A stretch of 64,000 bases of DNA from Telmatactis stephensoni (GCA_029948255.1 JALIZF010001576.1:365844-429843), one strand, 5' to 3'. Shown: positions 24,301 to 39,300, counted from the first letter of the stretch. Numbers and translations: made by a program. Notes: generated by a model from the sequence alone, not told the origin.

Positions 24301-27300
24301 CAGTGTAAATATAAGGAACTGTAGGTCTAGTGACTATGATATTACAAAGGTGAGAAGAGTTTGGTTTCTGTATGATTGCTACAATTACTGCTATCAGTGA
24401 AAAATGTGTTATAATCAGCAATGGGCTTTTGGCAGGTGTTACGTGACATTTTAAATTTTAATCCAACAAAAACAAAAATATAATATTTGAAAAGAACACA
24501 CCAAAATTAGTAAAAGTCGAGATTTTGAAGTAGTTTCGATGAATAGCACCAAAGTTATGGGTGGCCAAAGTTTGCTTTAGTTGTATAGAAACGTTCGTTG
24601 GTGGCAAGCTGTTGCCCACCACCAAACATTTCTATACGAATAAAGCAAACTTCGGCCACCCATAACTTTGGTGCTATTCATCGAAACTACTTCAAAATCT
24701 CAACTTTTCCTAATTTTGGTGTGTTCTTTTCAAATATTATATTTTTGTTTTTGTTGGATTAAAATTTAAAATGTCACGCAAGACCTGCCAAAAGCCCATT
24801 GCAGTGACAATATGGCGGAAGCACACTGTGATCGCAGACTGAGATAGATTTCAATGTGAAATTTCCACGTGATCCCTGTGATCACCATATTATCGCTGTG
24901 CATGTGTTTGCCACATACATTTTTCAGTAATCATAGTAAGTTATAATAAATTATTATCATTCTATAGAAACCAGCAAGCTTTACGACAGTGATTTGTGAT
25001 GACTAAAGAAAAAAAAATACACCTCTAAAAGCCAATTGCAACAACTAAAAGACATAGTGAGAGAAAGCATCCAATGAGTAGCTGACAACCAAATTAGTGC
25101 TAATCCAGGATAAGCTCTTAAGGAAACAGTTCTTTAATCCCGGATTAGTGTTAATCCACCTTTCAGGAACTAACCCCTGATGATGACTAGCTGAAAGCAG
25201 TCAAAATGTTTTCTCTCCAAAGACTCTGACTGGCAACATTGTCAACAAGGAACAGTTAGCAGTATGCCATACCTACTGTCAAAGTTTAAATCTTGATCAT
25301 CCATGGTTGGCATATAATTGATTAAAAGTAAAGGTGGACGTCAAGTAACAGTAGTTAATTATGCAGTTGTAGTAGTTTGGGTTTGTTAGAGAACTTACGT
25401 TGGAGCTTTATAAAGATCTCTTACAATGAAGGGTGAGTGGTCATTACTGGATGATGGCATGAAGTCTCTGAAAAACCAAAAATAACATTATTATTAATTG
25501 TCTTGCTAAAAGTTGGTTAAGCGTGTAAATAACTATAAGATCTTAGGAGTAAATATAAAAAACGATCTTACATGGAATGTCCATGTTGATTATGTATTCA
25601 AAAAGGCTAACAAGCGCTTGTACGCTCTCCGGTTACTTAAGAAGTCTGGTGTTGCATCTGACGACCTTGTCTCGATATACTGCGCTTTGATTAGGTCCGT
25701 GTTAGAGTATGCCTCCCCTGTTTGGGCAGCGCTACCTGATTATCAAAGAAATATCATTGAATCTGTACAGAAAAAGGCTTTACGTATAATTTTTCCAGGT
25801 CTAAGTTACCGTAATGCCTTACAGGCTGCTGGGCTTCTGGACCTCACCACTCGGAGAGTTGAGGCGTGTAGGAAGTTTCTAAGTGAATCCCAGGAACCTG
25901 TCAGGTCATTAATCAGTAAACACACAGTACACCCTCACGGGTATAATCTTAGATTTGAGTCCTCCAGATTCCATTGTCCTATGCCAAAAACCAATCGCTT
26001 CAGTGAGTTTGTCACTATTAAATATCAGTAATTTAATTAATAAAATATCATGATTATATTATTTATTATGTAGGACCAATATGTATATTAGTTGTATGAG
26101 AAGTATTGTCATTCGTGATTATTGTATGGTATTAATGTATTGACCCCTTTGCTGTAATCCAGTTCATACTGCAAAAGCAATTGAATAAACACATATCTAT
26201 CTATCTATCTATCTAAAAGCTCTACTTGCATCCTGAGCATTCCTTTAGACAGCTGTGCTATACACCTTTACACCTTTTAATTACTTGAAGTTCATACATG
26301 TAATATACCTAGTACATGTCTTTCAAAAATGTTGTCCCAGTTTTGTTGTATATTAATTGCATTCCAAGATTGAAAATGCATGATGATCCATGATATGTGT
26401 AATGAGCTTTTCTCACCACTTAATGGGTGACATTTTATATTAGATTTATTGAACAGGAACAAAAATATAATATTTGAAAAGAGCACACAAAAGTTAGCAA
26501 AACAAGATGCATGCCCTCTTTCTTTCTTTCTTTACTGCTTTGGCTGCCCATAACTTTCAATTATATTGGCAATATATTCATTGAAAGTACCTCAAAATTT
26601 TAAGTTTTGCTAACTTTGGTGTGCTTTTTTCAAATATTATAAAATAATAATATTATTATTATTTTTTTCTGTTGGATAAAAAATAAATAAAATAAAATGT
26701 CACGCAAGGGGTGAGAAAAGTTCATTGGGCAACAAGAGGCATGGCTCTCACAACATTGACTTTCTTTTTCCTTTTGACAGGTTGAATCCCAGCAGACTTT
26801 TCCAAAACCTTCTTGATTTGTGTTACCCTGGTTCCAGAGGCTTTCTTTGTATTTTTTTAATGATTTATTTTACGAGCCATGAAGCAGCGAGACATTAACG
26901 TTTTTTGCCGCTTCACGGCTTGTAAAATAAATCATAAAAAATACAAAGAAAGCCTCTGGGACCAAGTGTAGATTTGTGTACAGTCTCTAGGTGTGAAAAA
27001 TAACCAAAATTTTATATCCACAATTCATTTTAGTCTTGAATTTGCAAATATATGCAACATAACTACAGAGAATGTTTTTGGAATAGGTCTATATATATAA
27101 ATCTGTCTTACTAATAAGTCTGAATCTTAAAAAATATATTATTCTAACAGAGATTTTGTTGGACCATGATCTTGACCTTTAGCCCAGAAGGAGAAAAAGG
27201 AGTGATTACCAATAGCCATATGGAGAAGGCAAAGCCATTTTACATTATTTGTCTCCCAAGATATTAGTCGAGTTGTTTAAACTGTTATATATCAAAGAAG

Positions 27301-30300
27301 AGTCTTACTTGCAGGATCTCTGCATTGTTAGTGGGTATATCATATCAAACATGGAGAAAACATGAGGTCTGTAAAATTCTGAGAAGATGTCCATTTCTTC
27401 ATGAGTAACAGAATCTGCATGTGCAACACACATCTTGTCTTTGTCCTTCTTGTTTGGTTGGTGAACACCCATACACAAACCTGTCAGAAGAATGGCATTT
27501 GAAATTGATAAATGTCTACATGTAAACGAAATGTAGGCAATCAAAGGCATGCTGGCCAGTAGTCTCTTGGTTGCATGTGTGGAATGACCTCATATTAAGG
27601 GCCTGATAATATGAAGCAGGCTGGCCTGGTTAACCAATCAAGACATGTGTGTTTTATAGACGAGCTGGGATCTCAGTAAACCAAACCAGCCTGGTTAACT
27701 GAACCAGCCTGCTTCATGTAATCAGAACCTAAGTCATGCAGGGCCCTCATGTATGGTCATTCTTGCAGATAATTGTGGATCCATATTTTGCTTGAGTGTT
27801 ACGCTTTACATGTAGTTCAATTGGGCCCAACCTCCTCTCCATGGTATATGTAAGCATGGTACACTGTAGGTGACGTACTATTCTTTCAATAAACATTGAT
27901 ACTCTCAGTGTGACAGTTGCTAAGTGGTGGGCTATGGTTACCATGGTCACTGTAATTGATCATCATCTTCAGCATCAACATATCATCATTATCTTAAATA
28001 GGCTGCGTAGTATTGCTGTCTAGTTTAACAATGAACTCTTTTTCGGGGCAGTTTTTCCCCTCTTTCAAATGGGAACACAGTTATGTAATTGAGATTCATA
28101 GACTTTTAACAGCTGATTGATAGCAACCTAACAGTAGTTTGGTTGTAAAAGTCAATTTACCTTCCCAAACAGGATATGGCAATGCATTAATGACATTTTC
28201 ATCTAACCATGATGTGTAACTACAAAAAGAACACAGTGGCAAATATTCTTAAATTCTGCTTTAAATGAAATTCACTGAAAAAAATCACTAACAGATTAAA
28301 AGAGTGACTTGATGTATAACATTGTCAGTGACTCTTGAGGTGAGTAATAATCAAGCTAAGCAGCATGAATTAGCAACAAGGCATCATATGTCAAGATATG
28401 TCAAGACTAATTTGTGAATAATTTTCTATTAATAATTATTATTTTAAAGTCATCATAAACCCAAGTATATATTCACTGATATATACATTCTTGTGATATC
28501 ACAGTATTTCATTAATAGGCAATATTCATATTCATTGTGTATCTACATTTACTGTGGACTTCCTGTGGTAAGCAACAGATTGAGGCTCATGGATGGGGAG
28601 ATTAGCAAACTCTGAACTTTCCTTTTTAAAAATAGCTCTGTGATGAGAACCAATAACTTTCATTACCTGGCTCTCTTCTTCAGCGCTCTTAAATTGCAAG
28701 TTGAAGTATGATGCAGGTAGTAGTCAGTCATCATATCCCAAATGTTACACATGCCTTCTTGTGGTATGAACACACCAAGAAATATGTTCATTGCTTGCTG
28801 TTTCTCAGCATCTAAATGTAGAAGTAAAAATTTATCATCATTGTCATTATCGTCATCATTACCATTTCCAGCTGTTACCATCAGTATAAACTCACCAGTA
28901 AATTCTACCCTTTAAAATTAACTAACTACTACATAATTATACTGATAGCACCAATTAAAAGCTGTAAGTCATTCTGGAAGTGCAATTAATTGGTCAGGAA
29001 CATTTTTAACAATGAAAATTTGAATTAGTTTCCCATTGAAAGCAAGGTTCCAGTTCTTCAACGTAATTATTGTAAGACAAACGTCATTATTGAGCAGTGC
29101 AAATATGTTGCTTCTGCTTGCATAACGTGAAAACCAGAAGGTTCTAAATACTCTTACCATTGAATGCATTGCTGTAGTGTCTAGAAGGTTGTAAATACTC
29201 TTACCATTGAATGCATTGCTGTAGTATCTAGAAGGTTGTAAATACTCTTACCATTGAATGCATTGCTGTAGTATCTAGAAATAGTCTGCAAGATGTCATG
29301 TGAGTGGGATGTAAATGGAGACACTTTACGGTAAGTACGAATCCTATAGAAAAAAAAGAAACGGAAGAGAGTCAGAGTAATACTATTAGTAAGCAAAAAG
29401 CGTCCTTTGTAGTGTAAACAAACCGAACCCAGTCGAAATCAGTAACTCGACAAAAACACGAATGATTTTGTTGTTGAATATACTGCCAAATTTGAAATAA
29501 AATATACGAAAGCTGATGTGGTCTGTAAGTGATGGTAAGGTAACGGTAAGTGGTCGACGAACCAAGTTACCGACCACTTACTGTACGGTGCAGATTGTTC
29601 ACAATTACCTAGTGTGTAAGCATCACAATTACAGTGAGTGTGGTACACCTAAAGGGACACTTCATTTAGAGCCCAGATCTATTGATTAGTAAGACCTTGT
29701 CAGTGACATAAATCTACAAAATCTAGATCAATCTACTAAATCCCCTTTGAGAATGTCAAATAATTTATTGTCAAATGACTGTCAGTAACTAAGTTCATAT
29801 AAAGAATACCTCCAATTGTTTAAAGTGTTATTGTTGGTTAGGGAAGCAAGGGTGGCCGAGCGGTGAGAGCGCCGGTCTGCCACCGCTGTGGTCCCTCGTT
29901 CGATCCCCGGACGGGGCATCACATGTGGCTTGAGTTTCTTGTTCGTTCTCTCCCTTGTGTTACGTAATAGACGTTTATTGGATTATCATATAATTATCAA
30001 CAGTATGTAACTGTATCCTGTAGTTGTTATGCTTTGTTCCAATAAAGACGTCAGAGAGCACAGAACGTTACATGGTGGCAGCGGTTAATTCGTATCCACA
30101 ACTAGCACGAAGATAAATCTCAGAGCAACAGCATCATCATCAGGAGACAGAGGAGTATCGCGTCGCCTTGTTCTTATATTCGATTGGAACAGAAGCCGTG
30201 AAGACTTTCAACAGTTTTGACATGAGTGAAGATGACCGAAGGAAACTCGATGAAATTCTCAAGCAATTCGACGCTTACGCGATTGGCGAAACAAATGAGA

Positions 30301-33300
30301 CATACGAGAGATACGTTTTCAACAGTCGTGATCAAAAGGACGGAGAAACTATTGACAAGTATGTAGCAGAACTCAGGACATTAGCGCAATCGTGTAATTT
30401 CTGTGTGTGTCTTCATGACTCGCTAATACGAGACAGGCTTGTGTTAGGAATAAGAGATGCCAACACACGAAAACGCCTGTTGCGTCAATCGAAACTTACA
30501 CTACAGAAGTGTATCGAGATCGTCAGGAGCGACGAAGTTTCGACGAAACAGATAAAAGACATGGATCAAGGAACCAAAGCTGAAGAAATCCACAAGATAA
30601 AGGCCGCGAGGAATAGTAAAGAGAAAAATACCACGAAAACAACGCCATCACAACGGAAACCAAATAACACTCGACGGAAACCGGATACAAAGTCATGTAA
30701 TTACTGTGGTCGAAAGCACAAAGCCGGTTATGACAACTGTCCAGCGTGGGGTTTAAACATGCAATTCCGGTGGCAAAAAGAATAATCTCGCAAAACAGTG
30801 TAGGCAAGAGAAATCACATCTACTCGAAGATAAAACAGATGAGGACTCGAGTGATTGAGTATAACTACTCAGTGACAGTAAAACCGGAAAACCATCAGCA
30901 AAGTCAATGCTGCACATGGCAAATGTAAGCAGATCTAGGCTAACATGATGATAGGCAAACAAAAGGTCAAGTTCCATGTCATAAAAAAAAAATGTTGACT
31001 GCGATGCCACTGTGAATATATTGCCGAGAAAATATAGTCACAACGCTGAGATAAGGCCAACAAAAAGAGTCCTACAGATGGAAAAAAGACAAATTTAAAA
31101 CCTGATGGGCATGTCAATTCAACCTTGTAAACCCGAAGAATAACCGGAAGTATGAAGTAGAATTTCTGATTGTCACACAAGAGCTGACTCCGTTGCTAGG
31201 CGCTGAGACCATACAGGAAATTGGGCCTGATTAAAGTTCACAGAGAACTTTGAAACAATATCTGCAGCGAAAGAGAAGAATGTAATGAGGGACCGCCTAA
31301 AAATCGTCAAAGAAATAAGGACGTGTTTGAAGGCGAGTTGGGGACACTAGCGGGCGAACAGCATCTCACTCTAGACCCAACAGTGCCGCCCATTGTAGCA
31401 ACATCACTAAGAGTACCATTTGTGGTAAAGCCTAAACTGAAACGGAATTAGAGAGACTGACGGAGCTAGGAGTTTCAAGCGACCGTTGATGAACCAACTA
31501 GCTGGGTTAGCAATGTAGTCATCGCAACCAAAGAGTTGGGAGAACTGAGACTGTGTTTAGATCCCAAGCAGCTGAATAAAGCTCTTAAAAGGGAAAGATA
31601 TCCACTACCTATAATTGAAGATGTACTCTAGGATCTTGCACGCGCCAAAGTGTTTACGAAGTGGATGCAACGAAACGCTACTGGCACGTTCAGCTCGACC
31701 ATGAGTCGAGTATCCTAACAGCGTTTGACAGCACCGATTTGGACGGTACCACTGGAGACGATTACCGTTTGGTGTCAGCATTGCGTCAGAGATCTTCCAA
31801 AGAGGCTCAACCAAGCGCTCGATAGACTTGACGGATTGCTGACTGTGCATGACTATATGGTCATATATGGAGTTGGGGACACCGAGGAAGAAGTAACAGA
31901 GGACCACAACACAGAGCTTGCACAATTCTTGCAACGCTGCAGAAAAACTGGTGTGAAGCTGAACAAAGAAAACTGAAGCTGCTGTGCAAAGAGATCACCT
32001 ATCTGGGCCACCTAGTCATGGCTGAAGGACTGAAGCCTGATCCAGAGAAGGTAGAAGCAGTAAGAAGCATGCCAAAACCAGACAGCGTCAAGGCAGTCAG
32101 GCGATTTTGCAGGGTTTGTCAATTACCTTGCAAAGATCCTACCCAATCTTTCCCAGGTACTCTAACTGATCCAACAGCTGACAGAAATTGAGTGGAAGTG
32201 GTGTCGCGAGCATGATGCAGCCTTCGAGAAAGTTAAGGAGCTTGTGACCACTGCGCAACTACAACCCAGAGCAAGAACTGACAGTGCAGTGTGCGCCTGC
32301 GACAAAGGGCTGGGGGCAGTTCTGATGCAGAATGGGCAGCTCGTCACCTTTGCAAGCCGTGCAATCAGAGATCCAGAAACGTGGTACGCACAAATAGAGA
32401 AACAGATGCTCGTCATGCTTTTTGCACTTCCGAAGTATGACTAACATGTATATGGTCGAAGTGTGACAGTTGAGAGTGATCACAAGCCATTAGCAGCAAT
32501 TGCCGTCAAGCCACTGAGAAGTGCACCTAAAAGACTACAAGGAATGCTGCTGAAAGTACAGAAGTACGACGCTCACATAGTGTACAAGCCTGGACCGGAG
32601 ATGTACTTGGCGGATACTCTTAGTCGAGCGTTTCTACCGACAACGGACAACACCCAAGGCGAGTTCGAGAGGATCAACGCGGTAAAGTACCTGCCGATGA
32701 CAGATGAACGACTGGAGGAGTTGAAGACAGCCACGCTCAACGACGACAGCCTCCAACAGTTAAAAGAAGTCATCCAAGTTGGTTGGCCTGAAGAGAAGAA
32801 GAACCTGCCAACCATGGTAGCACCATACCACAGCTACCGAGATGAGCTGAGTGTGTACGATGGGTTGGTATTTAAGGGCGAACGCCTGCTCATACCAAAG
32901 GCCATGCGTCAAACAATGAAAGAACGGCTACACAGCTCACATATCGGAGTCAACGCATGCCTGAGGCGAGCGAGGGAATGTATGTTTTGGCCCGGTATGA
33001 CGTCGGAGATTAAAGAACACATCTCCCAGTGTGAAGCATGCACTACCTACGGGGCTAAACAACAAAGAGAAACGCTGATGAGCCACGAAATCACAGAACG
33101 TCCGTGGGAGAAGATCGGAACTGATCTCTACACAATCGAAGGTAAAGAGTACCTAGTCGTCGTGGACTATTTCTCAAACTTCTGGGAAATTGATCCTTTA
33201 CCCGACACCAAGGCAGCAACTGTCATTAAGAAACTAAAGTGCCACTTCGCAAGACATGGCATTCCTGATACGGTTATCAGTGACAATGGCCCTCAGTTTG

Positions 33301-36300
33301 CTTGTGACAAGTTCAAAGCATTTGCAGCAGAATGGGGGTTTGACCACTGCCCTGGAAGTCCGGGACATCAGCAGTCAAATGGAAGGGCCGAGGCAGCAGT
33401 AAAAGAAGCCAAACGACTCTTGAGGAAAGCAAAGCAGACTGGTGGAGACATCTACCTGGCTTTGTTGGCACTCCGGAACACACCGACAGAGTCTATGGAT
33501 ACCAGCCCTGCCCAAAGACTGATGGGACGACGATGCAAGACACAGCTACCAACAACCAAACAGCTGCTAAAACCACAGACCGTACGTCCAGAGTCAGTGA
33601 ACAAAGAAGCACGAGCAAAGCAGCTGAAGCAAGCAAAATATTACAACAGGGGAGCTCGTGACCTACCACCCCTAGTAGAAGGAGATGTTGTGAGAATGAA
33701 GCCATTCCGGCTGGGTAAGAAGGACTGGGACAAGGCAACTGTTGTTCGAAGGTTTGACGAAAGATCGTATGAAGTGGAGACAGAGGAAGGGACATACCGT
33801 AGAAACAGAGCAGATCTAAAACAACAGAAAAGCCCACAGCAAACGATGCCTACTTCTACGTTTACACCGAAGGAAACCACTGAACAGTTACCTAGCAAGG
33901 CTGTAACCTGCAGTGAACCATCGGCAACACAACCAACTGCCATCCAACATCCAACCACAACAGGACCTAACACACCACCAACAGCTGTTGTTGCTTCAAG
34001 ACCTAAAAGGTCCACCAGAGAGCCAGCTTGGCTTAAAGACTTTGTTAAGCAGTGAACATTAATTTGCATTAAGCGTTTTCAGGACGAACATGCAATCTAA
34101 AGAACATGGACATGACAATAATTGTTTTTGTAATGAACATTCTGTGATCAACATTTTTATATTTTTATATAGTGTTTGCATTTTTTAAACAAATTCAACT
34201 AACTCAAGTAATTAGTACAATGTACAAGGATTTGTCTTGGATTATTCAACTTCAAAGGAAGGGGGATGTTACGTAATAGACGTTTATTGGATTATCATAT
34301 AATTATCAACAGTATGTAACTGTATCCTGTAGTTGTTATGCTTTGTTCCAATAAAGACGTCAGAGAGCACAGAACGTTACACCTTGCTTCGAGGGTTTTT
34401 TCTCCGGGTTCTCCGGTTTTTCCTCCCTCAGTAAAAACGAACTAGTTTCAATCTAAGCTGTGCTCCGTGATCAGACATGAGTTGTATGGTGGCTGCTACG
34501 TGTATGTGTATGTAAATTTGTATGTAAATGTTTGATTGTTCAATTGTCTCGTAATGAAAGGTTAGCGCCCTTGTAAACCTTCGACTCGATCACGTTGAGC
34601 TGCGCCCTTCGTAATTCAGCACTTGGCTGCGAGGAAGGGTGATGAGCTACCCCAAATTTATTTATTTATTTATTTATTATTATAAGGTCAATAATAACAA
34701 AATTGTCCATTTAAGTCTTACCCATGTACAAGCTGTGATCCACCATACTGCAATGCGAGAATATCACCATGATCTTCATAGAGGCCTTCAAGAATCCTTA
34801 TAAACACAATGCCATTATAATTATAATTTACACAGCGTTAAAACAATCTGCAAAAAGGATTACCTGTAGGGGGTAGGGACTTAGAGGGGTAGACCTATCA
34901 TGGCCAGTGCACCAATTTACAGATGAAATGTGTGCCCCTGGACAGTGTTAAATGTGGCTAGGAATTTCTGTACATCCTGTAGCACATATATATATAAATC
35001 AAAGTACATACTGTAGAATAATATAATTATATTAAACAGCTATTAAATAAATAAGACTTTATTTTAACAGGGTGGCCCATTCAGCAACTGGGCTGATATC
35101 CATAGGGGCCCTGCAAATAATACTATTAATACCTGACAGCATCTGAATCAAATTCTACCAATGGACTGTCAATCACTCCCAATGAATACAGCTGTATTAA
35201 AAATAAAAAAATATGTACACAACTTATCTGACTAATAAAAGAAATCATTTAACAATAGTCTTTGAAGCCTGACTGCACCTAGATTGTACAACTGTCACAA
35301 TGACACAATGACTTATTGAAGTCATACAAATAAGGGCCGGGGTAATTAAAGGGTAACTATGTGATGAAGGAAGGAAGGATTTAGGAAGGAAGGAAGGATT
35401 TAGGAATGAAGGAACATTTGGAAGGAAGAACTAAAAGAGCAAAGGATGGCAAAACAATTGGAAGCAAAAGTACACAATTGCAAATGTAGCCTGGGAATGG
35501 ACCAATTTCAGGTATCAAGCAACAGTATAGTATACTATACCTGGAAACCTAAAGCACACTTTCCAACCATAAACTGTGCTGTGTTGGTTCTGTCCAGGCA
35601 GTCTACACAATTAACACGAAGCACTCCATTCTGCAAAATTGATGACAAGCAATATTGTAAACAATCAATAAGATATTCAATCTGCCTATTTTTTTCCCTA
35701 TCTGCATAAAACTTCATTTTTTCTTGTTTCTATCAAAGAATCACCTTGTTAAAAGGTCTACAATGTACAATTAAATTATTTTTGAAATTGTTTAACTTAA
35801 ATATTACCTGTGCTCTACCACGTGTTACATCACTGTACAGTATTCCACCCATGTGGTCCCACCTAGTAAATAACAAAACATTTGAAGAGGAGATAGTTCA
35901 TGTATTGACCAACTGACTGACTGACTGACTGACTGACTGACTGACTGACTGACTGGCCAACTGACGGACTGACAGATGGACGGACTGACTGACTGACAGA
36001 CCGATGGACGGACGGATTTGATTGATTTCATACCTGGGATCTTTACGGACTTGATTACAATACAACTCTGAACAACTATGGAAAAATCCAGTCATTTTGA
36101 AGACTTGATCAGCTATTGCTGTCAGCTTATCAATCGCTGCCAAATCTTTACTAAAAAGCAATAAGACATAAAATGTTGGTTTGCCATCCACACCACTGTA
36201 GCCTATGAACAGCAATGGCCTGCTCCTGGGAGTTGAGCCTTAATTAGAAACTGTCCCATACCCATGACATCAATTGATCCTGAAGCTTTGTATGTATTCC

Positions 36301-39300
36301 AGGGTCCGGTTGTTCAAAAGTGGATTAGCGTTAACCCAGGATTAACTCCGAATGTTTTCTTTAGAGTTAACCCCGGATTAGCGCTAATCGGCTTTCGAAC
36401 AACCGGGCTCAGAAATATAAATGAAAATTATTGTCTTTCATTAAAAGAAGTACTAAATAATTAACAAACCTTTTTCTAGACCTTGCCATGTCCCAAGCAA
36501 TGTATCTGATATGAAATTCCACAGGTAGAAACTGGTTTAAATAATCCACTACAGACTGAAGTTCATGACTGAGTATCTGCTCATGTCTCTTTCTTTCTCT
36601 TTTCTATTGAATAAATGAATCATCAATCTAGCTTGCTTGATTTAATAAAACCTGTTTAGGGTGTTGTCTCACCTTGACAAGGTTAAGAATAACCAAAGGA
36701 GCACCAAATCTCTCAAACAGATTGTTCACATGTTTAGATGCCGCATTGCAATAGGGGTCAGCACGGTCAACTACAAGAAGAAACTGGTTTAGATTTCTTG
36801 TCTCATGGACATAAGGTAAACACAGTATTCACTCTTTGTATAGCCATATATATGAGTAAGTTTTGTATGAATGATAAACTCCAACATGGCTATTAAGGCA
36901 TTATGGTATGGGATAAACAAGCCACAGTTCAAAACAAATGATTGGTGTGACTGAACTTGTAAAGTCACATGATCATTTCTGATGGTTTATGGAAGATATA
37001 ATAGAGTAACACACTAAAATACAACATAAATTTATTTTTAATTACCACTTATCTGTGGTTTAGGGACCATTACTTGTTTCATGTCCTGAATATATGCAAA
37101 ATAAGAGATTTGTCAGTGAATATTTCATTATGATGTTAAGAAAATGAGGTTTTTTTTTTAACATACATACATACATGATTGAGACTCCCTTAACAGGGCT
37201 TTTCAGCTCAATTTACAAATCCTAATTAAATCATACAAATCAAACATAAATGATTTAAGAATCCCAACTGGCAAAGAGGCAAACCTGTTGGCTATATTAC
37301 AAGCATGGCCGAGAAACTGAATTTGAACTAATCGAAATCGGAACAAATTCAGTCTCAGCTAGTGGCCAGAGCGGGAATCGAACCTGGGACCGCCAGATTG
37401 CGAGACCAACGCTCTGACAACTCGGCCATGCTGCCTCCTGTTTCTTCTCGGACATCTCTTTTGGGCAGATACCTAGGCTCTAGCCAAATCTATTAGACAT
37501 GCACTACGGACCATAGTTTGATTTGATTTTCAAGGAAGAGACTCTTGATACTCCTTAAGGTACATTACAGACAGTATACATGACAATAATGAGCTTAGGG
37601 TATCCAGCTTATAGTCCAAAGACAATAGGGAACCTAAGCAAGAGATGTTTTTGTCAACACGGACATCATGTGTAATCATGTTTTTGCTCATGCGAGCTCT
37701 GTCATAGATGAAATCTAAAATCTGAGAGAGCCTCAGCTGACATTCTTTAAGCAAAAATGGTAACCTGACATCCGTGACAACGCATGCACGATCAAAACTT
37801 ATGCCTGATGTCTTTGTTGACAAAAACATCTCGTGCTTAAGCTCCCTGATTATCACTAACTGAAGGTACCAAGCCAAGGATTAAATCTGGGCCCTGAGTA
37901 TTTAATACATATCATGTATCAACTTTAAGACTATACCTGTGACCAGTAGGTTGGAACAGATCCTCTTAGTTGTACATAGGAAGTAAAACGACCATTTTGA
38001 AATGACAACACTGATGCATCATGAACAATTTGTTCTGTCTCAACCTCATTGGCTACATATCCCTGAAATGATAAAATGAAGGGTTAGGGAGGAATTTGTA
38101 AAGCCTGGTCCAGTAATAAGGTGCAAATAAAGTTTTCTCAGGTTAAAAAGTCTTCTCTAACCACTCAGGTGTATTTTTTGCATCTTGCACTTTAGATAAT
38201 ATCTATTGTTGGTATCTTTAATTAAATCTCATTATTGTTTGTTGAAAATTTAAAAAAAGCCTTTGAGCCTGTATTATCTACATGTATCTATCCACTCATC
38301 AATAATCTATTGCTAATCTTCATTCACTTCTATAGCTAGGCACATACAATTCACGTACATCAACCAACCAACAATGTTTATCCAGACTCACATTATGCAC
38401 ATTTTCATCATAAACATTCATGCATTCATCCATTTGCTCATTTATGAATTAATTTATTCCCTTCATTCATTCATTCATTCAGTCTTTCACTCCCCATCCA
38501 TTCAGCCATCCACTCATTCATTCATATGTCCAATCAATCGTACATTTATAAATAATTATATGTATTCTTTCTTTTCTTCCTCAATCCTTCCTTGCACATT
38601 TATTTTAATTCATGCATTCACACAGTCATGGATGAGATTTCTTCCATTCATTCGTTTTATTTTCATTTCTTTATTCACTCATCCTGCCACTGATCTGATC
38701 AAGTAGTATAGAGTCTAATTTAATAAATAAAGATGCTGATAGAGGTGGTGATCTACTGATAGTACGTATGAGTGTGAAATGGACCGCATCGTGCCGCAAC
38801 CGTGTCAGTGCCATGATGTCTATAGAAACATTTGAAATTTCTGCCACAACTGTGCCGTGACCGTGCGGTGCCATTTTCACAGTCATACAAAATCTACTCT
38901 TACTAATGATGTAATATTAACATTCAAAGCAACTTCTTTTAATTAGTTTGTTTTAGACCATATGTGGATTAATGTTAATACCTCGTCATTTGCTCCTCTC
39001 TTCAGAAATCTTGTCCCAGCAAACTCTGCTGATCTTCTTGCAATAAGAGTGACATAAACAGGTTTACCATACACACAGATATCTTACATTATGGTCAAGG
39101 AATGGGCAACACATGCAGAATTTCCAAGAAATGGCCAACTCAACAAAGAGCATAGCCAAGTGTTTCTCTTACTTTTCAAGTACTCTACTTCTTTCAGAGT
39201 TAAATACAGTGCAGAGACATATTAAGACAGTGATCATTTATTTAACTGCAACATTTTAGTGTAAGCTTTGTCAATGTGCTCTGACTAATATAAACATGAC

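Larger units (their letters stand above)
29958..34381 (+). mobile_element. Ty3/gypsy-type LTR retrotransposon, defective
   Basis: Complete insertion: 5-bp target duplication CCTTG (29953-29957 and 34382-34386), two identical 115-bp LTRs, a primer-binding site directly after the 5' LTR (TGGTGGCAGCGG at 30073) and a purine tract AAAGGAAGGGGGA (34254-34266) before the 3' LTR. Gag and the RNase H-integrase part are open, but the protease/reverse transcriptase segment is broken. It is nested in a SINE in FIG4 intron 17, antisense to FIG4. The order RT-RNase H-integrase places it in Ty3/gypsy (Metaviridae); no envelope-like frame is seen. Confidence 0.93.
29846..34680 (+). repeat. SINE interrupted by a gypsy element
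   Basis: The tRNA-like head at 29850-29918 has A-box GGTGGCCGAGCGG and B-box GTTCGATCCCC. It continues to 29957, is broken by the LTR element, and resumes at 34387 with CTCCGGGTTCTCCGG, a motif recalling the deeply conserved Nin-DC SINE core (from memory, uncertain). It ends in (TTTA)n near 34657-34680. Removing the 4.4-kb insert and one target copy restores one SINE of about 400 bp. Confidence 0.75.
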
